Part shown: piece by piece, positions 18,029 to 26,545 of the stretch
How the letters are laid out: the number at the start of each line of letters is the position of its first letter
How positions within the stretch are numbered: position 1 is the stretch's first letter
Assembly: GCF_900108875.1 (NCBI RefSeq)
Contig: NZ_FNYJ01000007.1
Coordinates: 230,535-294,534, forward strand
From: Pseudomonas sp. NFR16
GTDB taxonomy: Bacteria; Pseudomonadota; Gammaproteobacteria; Pseudomonadales; Pseudomonadaceae
Reading direction: 5' to 3'
Length of the DNA stretch: 64,000 bases
Notes under the pieces: generated by a model
Told to the model about the DNA's origin: nothing
Databases searched by the model: none
Seen by the model: only the letters and a program-made list of their open reading frames with translations
Made by a program: the position numbers and the translations under genes

Positions 18029-18663
18029 GATTCCAGGCACCTGCGCAGTCGCTCCATGCCCCGGCGTATCCAGGATTTCACAGTGCCCAGGGGCGCGGCC
18101 AACCGGGTCACCAGTTCACTGTGAGACGCGCCCTGGAAGTAGGCGGTGACGATCGACTGACGCTGCATGCCCTCCAGCGTGTCGAGGCAGCGCTGCAGGG
18201 CGGTGGCATCGCGATGGGTTTCAAGTTGCTCGTGGGCGGAGGGCGTCGGGTCGAAAAGCGCCATCGCCTGTTTATCGCTCAATGGCTCTTCGCGGTGTTT
18301 GCGCAGCTGATCGATGGCCTTGTTGCGCGTGATGCTGACCATCCAGGTCATCGGTGCAGAGAGCCCTGCGTCGTATTGCGAGGCGCTGTTCCATATTCGT
18401 ACGAATGCTTCCTGAAGCACGTCTTCAGCGTGATCACGATGCCCCATGCAGCGCAGCGCCACCGCGAAAAGCCGCGCCGACGCTTTGCGATAGAGGGTCT
18501 CAAACGCGCGACGGTCGCCCAGTGCACACTGCGCCAAAAGGTGTCTGAGTTCATCGGCATCGACAGAGGAAATAAAGACGCTCCACACAAAGAAACGACG
18601 ACGCGCACGCGGCTCATCGGAATATTGGGAGGGTAGACCAGGTTGAGCTGCAGTTCCATTCAT
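18025..18663 (-). CDS. ECF-family RNA polymerase sigma factor
   Basis: Sigma region 2 (ALGDRRAFETLYRKASARLFAVALRCMGHRDHAEDVLQEAFVRIWNSA...MTWMVSITRNKAIDQLR) and region 4 (LEGMQRQSIVTAYFQGASHSELVTRLAAPLGTVKSWIRRGMERL) are both complete. 212 residues from the ATG at 18663 (GGAG ten bases upstream); an internal GTG near SVDADELRHLL would give a more usual ECF length and cannot be excluded. Paired with the RskA-type anti-sigma. The ECF-type promoter before the divergent DUF2780 gene is its likely target. Confidence 0.92.
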   Translation of the reverse strand: MNGTAAQPGLPSQYSDEPRARRRFFVWSVFISSVDADELRHLLAQCALGDRRAFETLYRKASARLFAVALRCMGHRDHAEDVLQEAFVRIWNSASQYDAGLSAPMTWMVSITRNKAIDQLRKHREEPLSDKQAMALFDPTPSAHEQLETHRDATALQRCLDTLEGMQRQSIVTAYFQGASHSELVTRLAAPLGTVKSWIRRGMERLRRCLES

Positions 18664-18770
18664 GTTGCCAGCGCTCCATTGTAGAGGACGGGCCCGTTGC
18701 AGAGCCCGTGCTGATGTATACGCGCCCCGAAGGTGACTGGATGCGGTCGCGTCGGGCCGTCTCAAGAGGC

Positions 18771-18794
18771 GGAACTTCTTTTGGGCGCACGGTC
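18771..18794 (+). promoter_or_regulatory. ECF sigma-type promoter
   Basis: GGAAC (18771-18775), 16 bases, then GTC (18792-18794): the classic ECF promoter layout, 52 bases upstream of the DUF2780 start and immediately beside the divergent ECF sigma gene. Confidence 0.6.
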
Positions 18795-18846
18795 CAACGC
18801 GTGTTTACCCGGCCTTGCCGGTCTCTTGGAAAATGAGGTTGTTTCG

Positions 18847-19407
18847 ATGAAGGTTTCAATGAAAAACGCGCGCGGTGCTGCACTGGCAACGGTGATGGCC
18901 CTGGTGACCACCCCAATCTTCGCGTTCAACCTGAATGACGCGGCAAATGCTGTTTCCAACGCCACTGGCGGTCAGCAGAAGGCGACGGCTGCGCCCGAAG
19001 CAGCGGGCCTGTTGAACACGCTGGGCACTCAATTGAATGTCACGCCGCAGCAAGCGGTAGGCGGGACCGGCGCATTGCTGGGTCTGGCGAAGAACAAGCT
19101 GTCCGGCAACGACTATTCGAATCTGAGCAAATCGGTTCCGGGCCTGGACCAGCTTTCCGGCAGCTCCGCATTGGGCAGCCTCGGTGGGCTAGGCGGCATG
19201 CTGGGTAACTCCGGCAGCAATTCGGCGGTCAATAACGCCTTGGGCAACGTCCAGAGCATGGGCGATGTGAATAACGCGTTCAGCGCGCTGGGCATGGACA
19301 GCGGCATGGTCAGTCAGTTTGTGCCGGTCATCCTGCAATACCTGGGCGCGCAAGGCGCGAGCGGCTCGGCACTGTCGGCCTTGAGCGGGGTCTGGGGCGC
19401 GAAGTGA
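18847..19407 (+). CDS. DUF2780 (VcgC/VcgE-like) secreted protein
   Basis: 186 residues. Cleavable signal peptide (about 1-27, ending TTPIFAF) and a mature part rich in G, S, N and A with amphipathic helices: LLNTLGTQLNVTPQQAVGGTGALLGLAKNKLS is the DUF2780 signature. Periplasmic or surface location expected; function unknown. Divergent from the ECF sigma/anti-sigma pair and preceded by an ECF-type promoter, so it is probably the output gene of that system. Confidence 0.85.
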   Translation: MKVSMKNARGAALATVMALVTTPIFAFNLNDAANAVSNATGGQQKATAAPEAAGLLNTLGTQLNVTPQQAVGGTGALLGLAKNKLSGNDYSNLSKSVPGLDQLSGSSALGSLGGLGGMLGNSGSNSAVNNALGNVQSMGDVNNAFSALGMDSGMVSQFVPVILQYLGAQGASGSALSALSGVWGAK

Positions 19408-19455
19408 TTCCACTGACTGAACACCGCTTTTGAGCGGCATCCGATCCTGCGAGGG

Positions 19456-20349
19456 TCAAGCGCTTGCGGAGCTACCGCGCAGCGCTTCGATTCTCGCGTT
19501 CTTTTCCTCCCACAGCCGGTTCACCCATCCCTGTACATACTCGCGAAACGCCGGGTCGTTTTCGTAATCGCCCTGCCACAGCGCGGGGTCGAGCTCGCGG
19601 GTCCGGATGTCGATGATGACGCGCGGTACCTGACCTGAAATCAAATCCCAGAATCCTGGAATCCGCTCGCCGGGGTAGACCACGGTAACGTCGAGCACCG
19701 CGTCCAGTTGCTCGCCCATTGCCGCCAGCACAAATGCGACGCCGCCTGCCTTGGGCTTGAGCAGGTAACGATAGGGCGACGTCTGCTGCGCCTGTTTGGC
19801 CGGGGTGAACCGCGTCCCTTCCAGATAATTCACCACCGTCACCGGCTGGCGCTTTAACAGCTCGCAGGCCTCTTTAGTGATTTCCAGATCCTTGCCCTTG
19901 AGCTCCGGGTTCTTTGCCAGAAACGCCTTGGTGTAACGCTTCATGAAGGGGTAATCGAGCGCCCACCAGGCCAGTCCCAAAAACGGTACCCAGATCAGCT
20001 CTTTTTTCAGGAAGAATTTGAAAAACGGCGTACGCCGGTTCAGCGCCTGCACCAGCGCCGGGATATCGACCCACGACTGATGATTGCTGATCACCAGATA
20101 AGACGTATCGCCGCGCAGCCCCTCATGTCCGCTGATTTCCCAGCGCGTCGGAATGCACAGTCTGAAGATCAGCTTGTTTATCTCGATCCAGGTCTCGGCA
20201 ATCCACATCACCGCCCACGAGCAGCGATCCCGCATTTCGCCCTGGAACACCAGTTTGAGCAGCGCAAACACCATCAGCGGGCCGAACAGCACCAGCGTGT
20301 TGAGTAGAAGCAGCAGCGTGACGACAAGACCGGTGAGCAGGTGACGCAT
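19456..20349 (-). CDS. PlsC-type acyltransferase (YihG-like)
   Basis: 297 residues. An N-terminal hydrophobic segment (LLTGLVVTLLLLLNTLVLFGPLMVFALL) anchors it in the inner membrane. The catalytic NHQSWVD block (NHxxxxD) and VVNYLEGTRFT (acceptor-binding EGTR) define a 1-acylglycerol-3-phosphate acyltransferase fold. Likely a phospholipid-remodelling acyltransferase; the exact acceptor is not determined by sequence. Confidence 0.9.
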   Translation of the reverse strand: MRHLLTGLVVTLLLLLNTLVLFGPLMVFALLKLVFQGEMRDRCSWAVMWIAETWIEINKLIFRLCIPTRWEISGHEGLRGDTSYLVISNHQSWVDIPALVQALNRRTPFFKFFLKKELIWVPFLGLAWWALDYPFMKRYTKAFLAKNPELKGKDLEITKEACELLKRQPVTVVNYLEGTRFTPAKQAQQTSPYRYLLKPKAGGVAFVLAAMGEQLDAVLDVTVVYPGERIPGFWDLISGQVPRVIIDIRTRELDPALWQGDYENDPAFREYVQGWVNRLWEEKNARIEALRGSSASA

Positions 20350-20543
20350 AAATCACTCGTGGTGGCGAAAGGGCGGGCAATGATAAGCAGCAATGCCGAT
20401 GACGCCAAATCCGGCCGTCGCTGACAAAAGTTTCACCGCTTTCCCGGTAGGCTGAAGGTCTTGTTTAGTGAGCGAACCAACGACAAAGTTGCGGTCTAAA
20501 ATCGGGCCCGTGCAACGCCCACCTACTGCGAGGAACCCGTAAC

Positions 20544-21044
20544 GTGAAATCCCTTCTGGCGCTTCTGTCCCTGCTGGCGTTGCCTGTAATGGCTGCCGAA
20601 CCGACGCTGTACGGTCGTTACGAATACATTCAGGTCTCCGAATTCGGAGAGACTTTCAAGGCCAAGATGGACACCGGTGCGCTCACTGCATCGCTGTCGG
20701 CCAAGGATATCGAGCTGTTCAAGCGTGACGGCGATGACTGGGTTCGTTTCCGCCTCGCCACCAAAGACGCCGACAACAAGGTGTACGAGCACAAGGTATC
20801 GCGCATCAGCCGGATCAAGGGCCGCTCCGATGGCGAAGATGAGGATGAGCCGGTCGATCCGACCAAACGTCCAGTCGTAGACCTGGAGTTGTGTCTGGGC
20901 AACGTCAAGCGCACCGTCGAGGTCAACCTCGTCGATCGCAGCCACTTCAACTACCCGTTGCTGATTGGTGCCAAAGCCCTCCGCGAATTTGGCGCAGCCG
21001 TGAACCCGGCGCGCCGCTACACGGCCGACAAGCCTGAATGCTGA
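20544..21044 (+). CDS. Retropepsin-like/ATP-dependent zinc protease family protein (RimB-like)
   Basis: 166 residues with GTG start after CGAGGAACCCGTAAC. Signal peptide (1-19, ending PVMAAEP), then a PF05618-type domain: KMDTGALTASLSA (DTGA aspartic-protease-like motif), RPVVDLELCLGNVKRTVEVNLVDRSHFNYPLLIGAKAL. The family includes RimB, which works with RimK in S6 modification, but the signal peptide here suggests a periplasmic protease rather than RimB itself. Stand-alone gene. Confidence 0.85.
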   Translation: MKSLLALLSLLALPVMAAEPTLYGRYEYIQVSEFGETFKAKMDTGALTASLSAKDIELFKRDGDDWVRFRLATKDADNKVYEHKVSRISRIKGRSDGEDEDEPVDPTKRPVVDLELCLGNVKRTVEVNLVDRSHFNYPLLIGAKALREFGAAVNPARRYTADKPEC

Positions 21045-21082
21045 TCGCGTGAACTGATCCGGCGCCTGCCATGGCAGGCGCG

Positions 21083-21712
21083 TCAAACCGTAGGCGTGGT
21101 CTCCAGCATCGATGGCCGCTGGCTGACTCCGTAGTACCAGTTGGCCAGACGCGGATAACTGCTGCGCCAGCCCAGATCAGGTTGGCGAAAGTCCAGATAC
21201 GCGAGCGCGCAGGCGAGGCTGATCGAGGCAATGTCGAAGTTGGCACTCAGCTCGGTCACCGCCTCCGTTTCGAAATACGCGAGCGAGCGGGAAATCTTCT
21301 CGCTCTGATTGTCGACCCACTGGTCCCAGCGTTTCTCCTCCGGGCGCAGAAACGTCTCGTAACGAATCAGCACCGCCGCATCGAGAACGGCATCGGCCAG
21401 CGACGCCAGTGTCAGACGTCTCCAGCGTGCCGAGCCGTCTCGGGGAATCAGCGGACTACCGACATGCTGGTGGTCCAGATAGTCGAGGATGACCCGGCTG
21501 TCGTGAATCACGTTATCGTCGGCCAGGCACAGCGCCGGGATCTTTCCGCTGGGGTTGTTGTGGCACAGGTCGCTGTCCGGCGTAACCGGCGTGACCGTCA
21601 CAGGCCTTAGGCCAACCCTTCCGGTCTGCCCGGTTTCGTGAAGCAGAATCAGCACCTTGCGCACAAACGGCGAAGCGGCGTTGTAATACAGCGTCATGCT
21701 AGGCGCAGACAT
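21083..21712 (-). CDS. Glutathione S-transferase
   Basis: 209 residues. N-terminal thioredoxin-fold domain (MTLYYNAASPFVRKVLILLHETG, with SPFVRKV at the glutathione site; NPSGKIPALCL with the cis-proline; IHDSRVILDYL) and an all-helical C-terminal domain. The start MSAPSMTLYY at 21712 is chosen from several close ATGs. Substrate unknown. Confidence 0.88.
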   Translation of the reverse strand: MSAPSMTLYYNAASPFVRKVLILLHETGQTGRVGLRPVTVTPVTPDSDLCHNNPSGKIPALCLADDNVIHDSRVILDYLDHQHVGSPLIPRDGSARWRRLTLASLADAVLDAAVLIRYETFLRPEEKRWDQWVDNQSEKISRSLAYFETEAVTELSANFDIASISLACALAYLDFRQPDLGWRSSYPRLANWYYGVSQRPSMLETTPTV

Positions 21713-21794
21713 GGACATTCCCCTGATCGGACCGGTCCTTAGACTAGTCAGGGGCAGAACGCTGCGCAATATCCTGTTTCACCTGTACTGCGCT

Positions 21795-22064
21795 CTATTT
21801 CACCTCATCATCCCGCCACCAGCGGCGCACACTGTTTGTCACGAGTTCCAGTCCCAGATAACACAGTCCAAAAAGCAATATTTCGTAATCCAGAAAGTGG
21901 TTATCTCTTGCCTCCTCAGCCAATACGACCCAAGGCGTCAGGTATTTAAAATAAACGGCAATGAGCGCAAGGCCCGCTATCCACTGAAAACGCCAGTTTC
22001 TGGTGATCCGAGATATCCCCAAAACCGTCAGCGCCATGATCGCAACGGATAAAAGACTCCCCAT
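21795..22064 (-). CDS. Small membrane protein coupled to truncated Hcp
   Basis: 89 residues with two or three membrane segments (LLSVAIMALTVLGI, WIAGLALIAVYFKYLTPWVVL, ILLFGLCYLGLELVT) and a charged C-terminus. Its ATG overlaps the stop of the upstream Hcp fragment (TGATG at 22066-22062), so translation is coupled. Unrecognised family. Its position behind an Hcp gene is where an immunity protein to an Hcp-linked membrane-active toxin would sit, but no toxin remains. Confidence 0.7.
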   Translation of the reverse strand: MGSLLSVAIMALTVLGISRITRNWRFQWIAGLALIAVYFKYLTPWVVLAEEARDNHFLDYEILLFGLCYLGLELVTNSVRRWWRDDEVK

Positions 22065-22279
22065 CAGCGGCCGGCATTAACCTTCAGCATCAAGGATGCT
22101 GAGGACTGTGCCCCTTGAGGTGTCCGCCCGTTGGTTGCTCCGCCCGCCGTACTGGCTGTTACGGATGCGCTCTGATAAGTCCCGAACGAATATCCAGTGA
22201 TTTCGATCCAGTCTTTGCACTGTTCATCCAGTGATTCACCGGGAATTCCATCAATCTTGAGAAAGGCGTCGAGCGTCAT
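22064..22279 (-). pseudogene. Truncated type VI secretion tube protein Hcp
   Basis: 71 residues. The first 50 or so (LDAFLKIDGIPGESLDEQCKDWIEITGYSFG...SVTASTAGGAT) are a clear Hcp N-terminus. A full Hcp has about 160 residues; here the conserved second half is missing and a different 18-residue tail (PQGAQSSASLMLKVNAGR) ends it. GGAGATACCCAC precedes the ATG, so the start is intact. No other T6SS gene is in the window. Most likely an internal deletion of an orphan hcp, possibly one with a C-terminal toxin. Confidence 0.75.
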
Positions 22280-22488
22280 GTGGGTATCTCCGGATCAATA
22301 TTGTGAAAGCCGATATGGCTGGATATGGATTGTCCGGGCGAGCGAGTCCCATTGCGGGACGCATCTGGCTCAGGGAGTGTCAGATGTGTTCTGTCTTGTT
22401 GCAGGAGTGTTCTTACAGAGTTATCGCCAGTGCATAGCACTGGCTCAAACGTGCGCAGTCAGCCCTTTGATAAGGATTCACTTTCGAC

Positions 22489-22680
22489 TCAAGCCCTGCG
22501 CCTTACCATCAGGCCTTTGACGCTCAGCCAGGCGGGGATACCCATGCCGACCCAGGCGAGTACGTCCCAGGCGCCGTCGCCGAGCAGTGCGGCGAAGAGC
22601 CCGGCGGCGGTCAGCAGGGCGATCCAGACGGGTTTGCCGAAGGTTTTCCAGAAGGCCGGATGTTTCTTGTGCCGGGTCAT
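22489..22680 (-). CDS. Small membrane protein downstream of the PepSY gene
   Basis: 63 residues: basic N-terminus (MTRHKKHPAFWK), one or two hydrophobic segments (WIALLTAAGLFAALLG; VLAWVGMGIPAWLSV) and an RRRA tail. Its ATG overlaps the end of the PepSY gene (ATGA), so it belongs to the same transcript. A small gene also follows foxB in other pseudomonads as I recall. Function unknown. Confidence 0.7.
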   Translation of the reverse strand: MTRHKKHPAFWKTFGKPVWIALLTAAGLFAALLGDGAWDVLAWVGMGIPAWLSVKGLMVRRRA

Positions 22681-23813
22681 GCGACCTCCGCTGTCGCGTG
22701 AGACACATTGACCGCTGCTGCGGCGCGTCGGCGCACCCACCACAGGTAGACGCCGCTGCCGAGGACGATAATGGTCAGCACGTCGAGAATGCCCCAGAGG
22801 ATCTTCATCGGCATGCCGCCGTAGTCGCCGAAGTGCAGCGGTTGCGAGAGCATCAGTGCGTCCATGTACCACGGGCTGCTGACGATTGCTGTCACTTTCA
22901 GCGTCTGCGCATCGATCAGCACTGGCGTCAGCAGGTGCGAGGTCAGGTGAGTATCGCCTTTCATGAAGACGGTGTAGTGATGCTCGCTTGAAAACCGCGA
23001 ACCCGGAAATGCGATGAACGAAGGTTCTGCGCCCGGCACGGTGGTTTGTGCGATCTCGAGCAGGCGTGTGGCCGGCGCGCGGTCTGTCAGTGGCGGGGCG
23101 TCGCGGTAAGGCGCAACCATCGTCATGAGCGCGTCGTTGCGCCATTGCTCGATGACCAGATCCGCGCAGGCGTTGAGCACGCCCGTCAGGCCAACCACGA
23201 ACGCCCATGTCAGGGTTACCACGCCGATCAGGTTGTGCAGATCGAGCCAGCGCACGCGGGTCGATTTGTTCGGTCGCACGGTGGCGAAATCGAGGCGGCG
23301 CATGAACGGCGCGTACAGTATGACACCGGAAATGATCGCCAGCGCAAACAGCAGACCCATGAAAGCCAGCAGCAGCTTGCCGGGCAGGCCGGCGTACATG
23401 TCGACGTGCAGACGCAGCATGACCATCATGAATCCGCCGTTGGCAGACGGCGTTTCCACCGCTTCGCCGGTCCGGGCATCGAGCATGAAGGTGTGGGTCT
23501 CGTTGGGATCGCCCCCGGCGGTTTTCCCCATGAAGGCGTAAAGGCCGTTGGCTTCATCTTCGTCCCAGCCAAAATATTGCACGACTTCACCCGGTCGGTG
23601 CGCCTCGGCGGCGGCGACCAGTTGCTGCAGATCCTTGCGTGGGGTATCTGCGGGCATTTCCTTGAATTCCGGCGCATCCCCCAGCAAATGCTCGATCTCG
23701 TGGTGGAATACCAGCGGCAGGCCGGTGATGGACAGCATCAGCAGAAACAGCGTGCAGATCAGGCTGCTCCACGTGTGGATGAACGACCAGCGGCGAATGG
23801 TTTGGCTTTTCAT
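22677..23813 (-). CDS. foxB: PepSY-domain ferrisiderophore reductase (FoxB-like)
   Basis: 378 residues, inner-membrane PepSY_TM protein. Membrane segments: residues about 13-35, 140-165, 190-215 and 340-362, with PepSY regions between them on the periplasmic side and conserved LHVDMYAGLPGK and LDLHNLIGV. Family members reduce Fe(III)-siderophore complexes so that iron is released. It lies just downstream of the TonB receptor, as foxB does in P. aeruginosa. The symbol rests on that gene order. Confidence 0.75.
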   Translation of the reverse strand: MKSQTIRRWSFIHTWSSLICTLFLLMLSITGLPLVFHHEIEHLLGDAPEFKEMPADTPRKDLQQLVAAAEAHRPGEVVQYFGWDEDEANGLYAFMGKTAGGDPNETHTFMLDARTGEAVETPSANGGFMMVMLRLHVDMYAGLPGKLLLAFMGLLFALAIISGVILYAPFMRRLDFATVRPNKSTRVRWLDLHNLIGVVTLTWAFVVGLTGVLNACADLVIEQWRNDALMTMVAPYRDAPPLTDRAPATRLLEIAQTTVPGAEPSFIAFPGSRFSSEHHYTVFMKGDTHLTSHLLTPVLIDAQTLKVTAIVSSPWYMDALMLSQPLHFGDYGGMPMKILWGILDVLTIIVLGSGVYLWWVRRRAAAAVNVSHATAEVA

Positions 23814-23840
23814 CGTGCGAATACCGAATTGAACGCAAGC

Positions 23841-23869
23841 AAAAAGGGCCGCTGTTACGAGCGGCCCTG
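23841..23869 (-). terminator. Terminator between receptor and PepSY gene
   Basis: On the minus strand AGGGCCGCT-CGTAAC-AGCGGCCCT is followed by TTTTTGC. It lies directly after the TonB receptor stop, so the downstream PepSY genes need read-through or their own promoter. Confidence 0.85.
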
Positions 23870-23895
23870 GTTTTCAGCGATGAGAGTTTAAACGA

Positions 23896-26328
23896 TTACC
23901 ATTTGTAGTTCACGCTTGCTACGACGCTGCGTTGGTCGCCGTAATAGCAGTAGAAACTGTCGCAAGTCGAAATGTAGTCCTTGTCGAACGCGTTGGTCGC
24001 TTTAACCGCGACGGTGGTGCCCTTGAGGGAGTTGTTCACGCTGCCGAGGTCATAATGCACTGCTGCGTCAAAGACAGTGTAGGCGTTGGCCTTGCCCAGC
24101 CAGGTATTGGCCTGATCACCATAAGTATTGCCGGTGTAACGCGCACCCGCGCCAATACCAAAGCCGTTCAGCACGCCTTCGTGCCACGTGTAGTCGGTCC
24201 ACAGGGAGGCTTGTTGATTAGGCATCAGTTGCAGACGATTTCCTTTGAACGTTCCTTTCTGTACTTCGGATTTGGCCAGCGTGTACGAAGCGATAACCTT
24301 CAGATTATCGGTGACTTCGGAAACTGCTTCGAGCTCCAGCCCTTTGACTTTGACTTCACCGGTCTGACTCGTGATTGTCACGCCGCTGCTGTTGGTCGTC
24401 GTCACGGAAACGTTTTTCTGGGTCAGGTCGTAGACCGCAGCGCTGAGCAGTGTATTGCTGCCAGGCGGTTGGTACTTGATCCCCAGCTCCCACTGCTCGC
24501 CTTCGGTCGGCTTGAACGAGTCACCAGTCGATGTTGCGCTGCTGGTCGGCTGGAATGACTCAGCGTACGACAGATAGGGGACGAAGCCCGAATCGAATAC
24601 ATAGCTGATCGCCGCATTTCCGCTGAACGCTTTGTCTCGCTGGGTATCGGTTGCGCCGGCGCGGTTAAAAAATTTAGTGCCGGAATGAATCCAGTCTTCG
24701 CGACCGCCTAGCGTCAGACGCCATTGATCAAGCGCCATCTGGTCCTGCAAGTAGACGCCGGTCTGGACCAGTTTCTGATCGTAGTCGTAGAACGCAGACG
24801 AGCGAGGTGGTCGTGTGATCGGCAGGCCATAAACCGGGTTGTTCACATTGATGCCCGGAGCGCTGCCGAAGATCGAGGTGTAGTTCGTATTGCTGCGCTG
24901 CTGATCCAGGCCGATGAGCAACGTGTGTGCGATGTCGCCGGTGTTGAAGTTGCCTTGCAAGTTGTTATCTACAGCGAACTGAGAAATGTCTTCATCGGTG
25001 CTCGTGGTGGTACGAGACGGCAGGTTGCCCTCATCGTCGACTTGAACGAAAGGATACGAGCCTGGAGTAATGCTCTGGAACGACAGATCCGACTTGCTGT
25101 AGCGCAGGTTCTGGCGGAACTGCCAGGTATCGTTGAAACGATGCTCGAACGAATAGCCGAGCGAGTAGTAAGTACGGTCGTAGTATTCCCAGTCCGGATC
25201 GCCCAGATTCTTGTGGTGAGAAATATCACCGAAGGGCATGCTTATTTTGGTGCCCTGTACAGGGCGGAACTGGCTAGTAATACCTGTATCGTCGCGGGTG
25301 AACTGGCTCAGAAACGTCAGCTTGGTGTCGGGATCGATATTCCAGGTCAGGCTCGGCGCGATGTTGTAGCGCTTGTTGTCGATATGGTCGATCTGAGTGC
25401 CGCTGTCGCGCACCACGCCGCTGAGGCTGTACAGGAACTGACCCTCATCGTCGATCTTGCCGGTGCTGGCGAAATCGATCTGTCGATGGTTGTCGCTGCC
25501 GTATTGAATTTCAACCTCGTGGCTTGCCTCGGCCTGAGGACGGCGACTGACCATGTCAAGTAGGCCGCCCGGAGGGGTTTGACCATACACGGACGAGGCC
25601 GGACCACGCAGCAAGGCGACGCGGTCCAGATCCCACGTCTCCATTTTCGGGTTGGCGTAGATACCTTTTGCAAGTGGCAGGCCGTCCAGGAACTGGGTCG
25701 GCTCGAATCCTCGGACTCGGAGCCAATCGGCGCGTGTATCACTGCCGTAGCTGCTGGAGACGATGCCGGGCATGTATTTCACGGCATCATCGAGGTTCTG
25801 GACGCCGCGATCCTGCATCTGCTGACGAGTCGCGACAGAAATCGAGCGGGGGGCTTCAACCAGTGCCGTGTCGGTTTTGGTACCTGCCGCCGTCCGGGTC
25901 GCCACGTAACCTTCAACCGGACCCCACGCCGACTCGTAACCGTCCTGACGTCCCTGAATGCTCGTCTCTGGCAGCGCCATCACACCCTCAGGTGCTGCGA
26001 TGAGGCTGTACGTGCCCGCTGACGTCTGGCTCAGTTGCAAGCCTGTCCCGCGCAGTGCCTGGGCCATGGCGCCCGGTGCGTCGAACTGGCCCTGGACCGG
26101 TGCCGAAGTCCGGCCGGCCGCCAGCGACGGATCCAGCGACAGCGCCAGGCCTGCCTGGCTTGCGATCTGGGTCAGCGTGGTAGAAAGCGGTGCAGACGGC
26201 AGATTATAGGCCCGCACGCTGGACGCCTGAGAGGCCGCCATGAGTTGCGTACTCGCCAATGGTGCGGCGAGAGCGACGGCGACAGCCAGAAGACTGGGGC
26301 GCAGGTAGGTTTGAAGCGTGCGGGACAT
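23896..26328 (-). CDS. foxA: TonB-dependent siderophore transducer (FoxA/FhuA-like)
   Basis: 810 residues. Signal peptide (about 1-32), an STN signalling domain (about 40-95: YNLPSAPLSTTLTQIASQAGLALSLDP), TonB box region, plug (EAPRSISVATRQQMQDRGVQNLDDAVKYMPGIV...VRGFEPTQFLDG) and a 22-strand barrel ending DQRSVVASVNYKW with the terminal aromatic. The STN domain and upstream sigma/anti-sigma genes mean it senses its own ligand. The CxxxYCYYGDQR end is typical of hydroxamate (ferrioxamine/ferrichrome) receptors. The exact siderophore is inferred. Confidence 0.85.
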   Translation of the reverse strand: MSRTLQTYLRPSLLAVAVALAAPLASTQLMAASQASSVRAYNLPSAPLSTTLTQIASQAGLALSLDPSLAAGRTSAPVQGQFDAPGAMAQALRGTGLQLSQTSAGTYSLIAAPEGVMALPETSIQGRQDGYESAWGPVEGYVATRTAAGTKTDTALVEAPRSISVATRQQMQDRGVQNLDDAVKYMPGIVSSSYGSDTRADWLRVRGFEPTQFLDGLPLAKGIYANPKMETWDLDRVALLRGPASSVYGQTPPGGLLDMVSRRPQAEASHEVEIQYGSDNHRQIDFASTGKIDDEGQFLYSLSGVVRDSGTQIDHIDNKRYNIAPSLTWNIDPDTKLTFLSQFTRDDTGITSQFRPVQGTKISMPFGDISHHKNLGDPDWEYYDRTYYSLGYSFEHRFNDTWQFRQNLRYSKSDLSFQSITPGSYPFVQVDDEGNLPSRTTTSTDEDISQFAVDNNLQGNFNTGDIAHTLLIGLDQQRSNTNYTSIFGSAPGINVNNPVYGLPITRPPRSSAFYDYDQKLVQTGVYLQDQMALDQWRLTLGGREDWIHSGTKFFNRAGATDTQRDKAFSGNAAISYVFDSGFVPYLSYAESFQPTSSATSTGDSFKPTEGEQWELGIKYQPPGSNTLLSAAVYDLTQKNVSVTTTNSSGVTITSQTGEVKVKGLELEAVSEVTDNLKVIASYTLAKSEVQKGTFKGNRLQLMPNQQASLWTDYTWHEGVLNGFGIGAGARYTGNTYGDQANTWLGKANAYTVFDAAVHYDLGSVNNSLKGTTVAVKATNAFDKDYISTCDSFYCYYGDQRSVVASVNYKW

Positions 26329-26343
26329 GGGCGGCTCCTGAGG

Positions 26344-26362
26344 CTAAATGGTTCTCAATGCC
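26344..26362 (-). promoter_or_regulatory. Candidate Fur box before the TonB receptor
   Basis: Minus strand GGCATTGAGAACCATTTAG matches the Fur consensus GATAATGAGAATCATTATC at 12 of 19 positions. It ends 16 bases upstream of the receptor start. A further palindrome ATCGAAA-ATTA-TTTCGAT (26399-26416) lies upstream, in the promoter area. Confidence 0.45.
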
Positions 26363-26545
26363 TATGTGCCGAACGAGATCTGAAAAGTGATAGGGCTGAT
26401 CGAAAATTATTTCGATTTGCGTTTTTGCGGGCTCATTCCCGGCGTAGGTGATCCTGCGGACTCAGCTGCGGTACCCAGGTGCTGCGCCGCGAGGTCTTGA
26501 TGGACCTGGTCGCGAAATGTTCGCCTGCTCTAAAGAATGGAGGGG

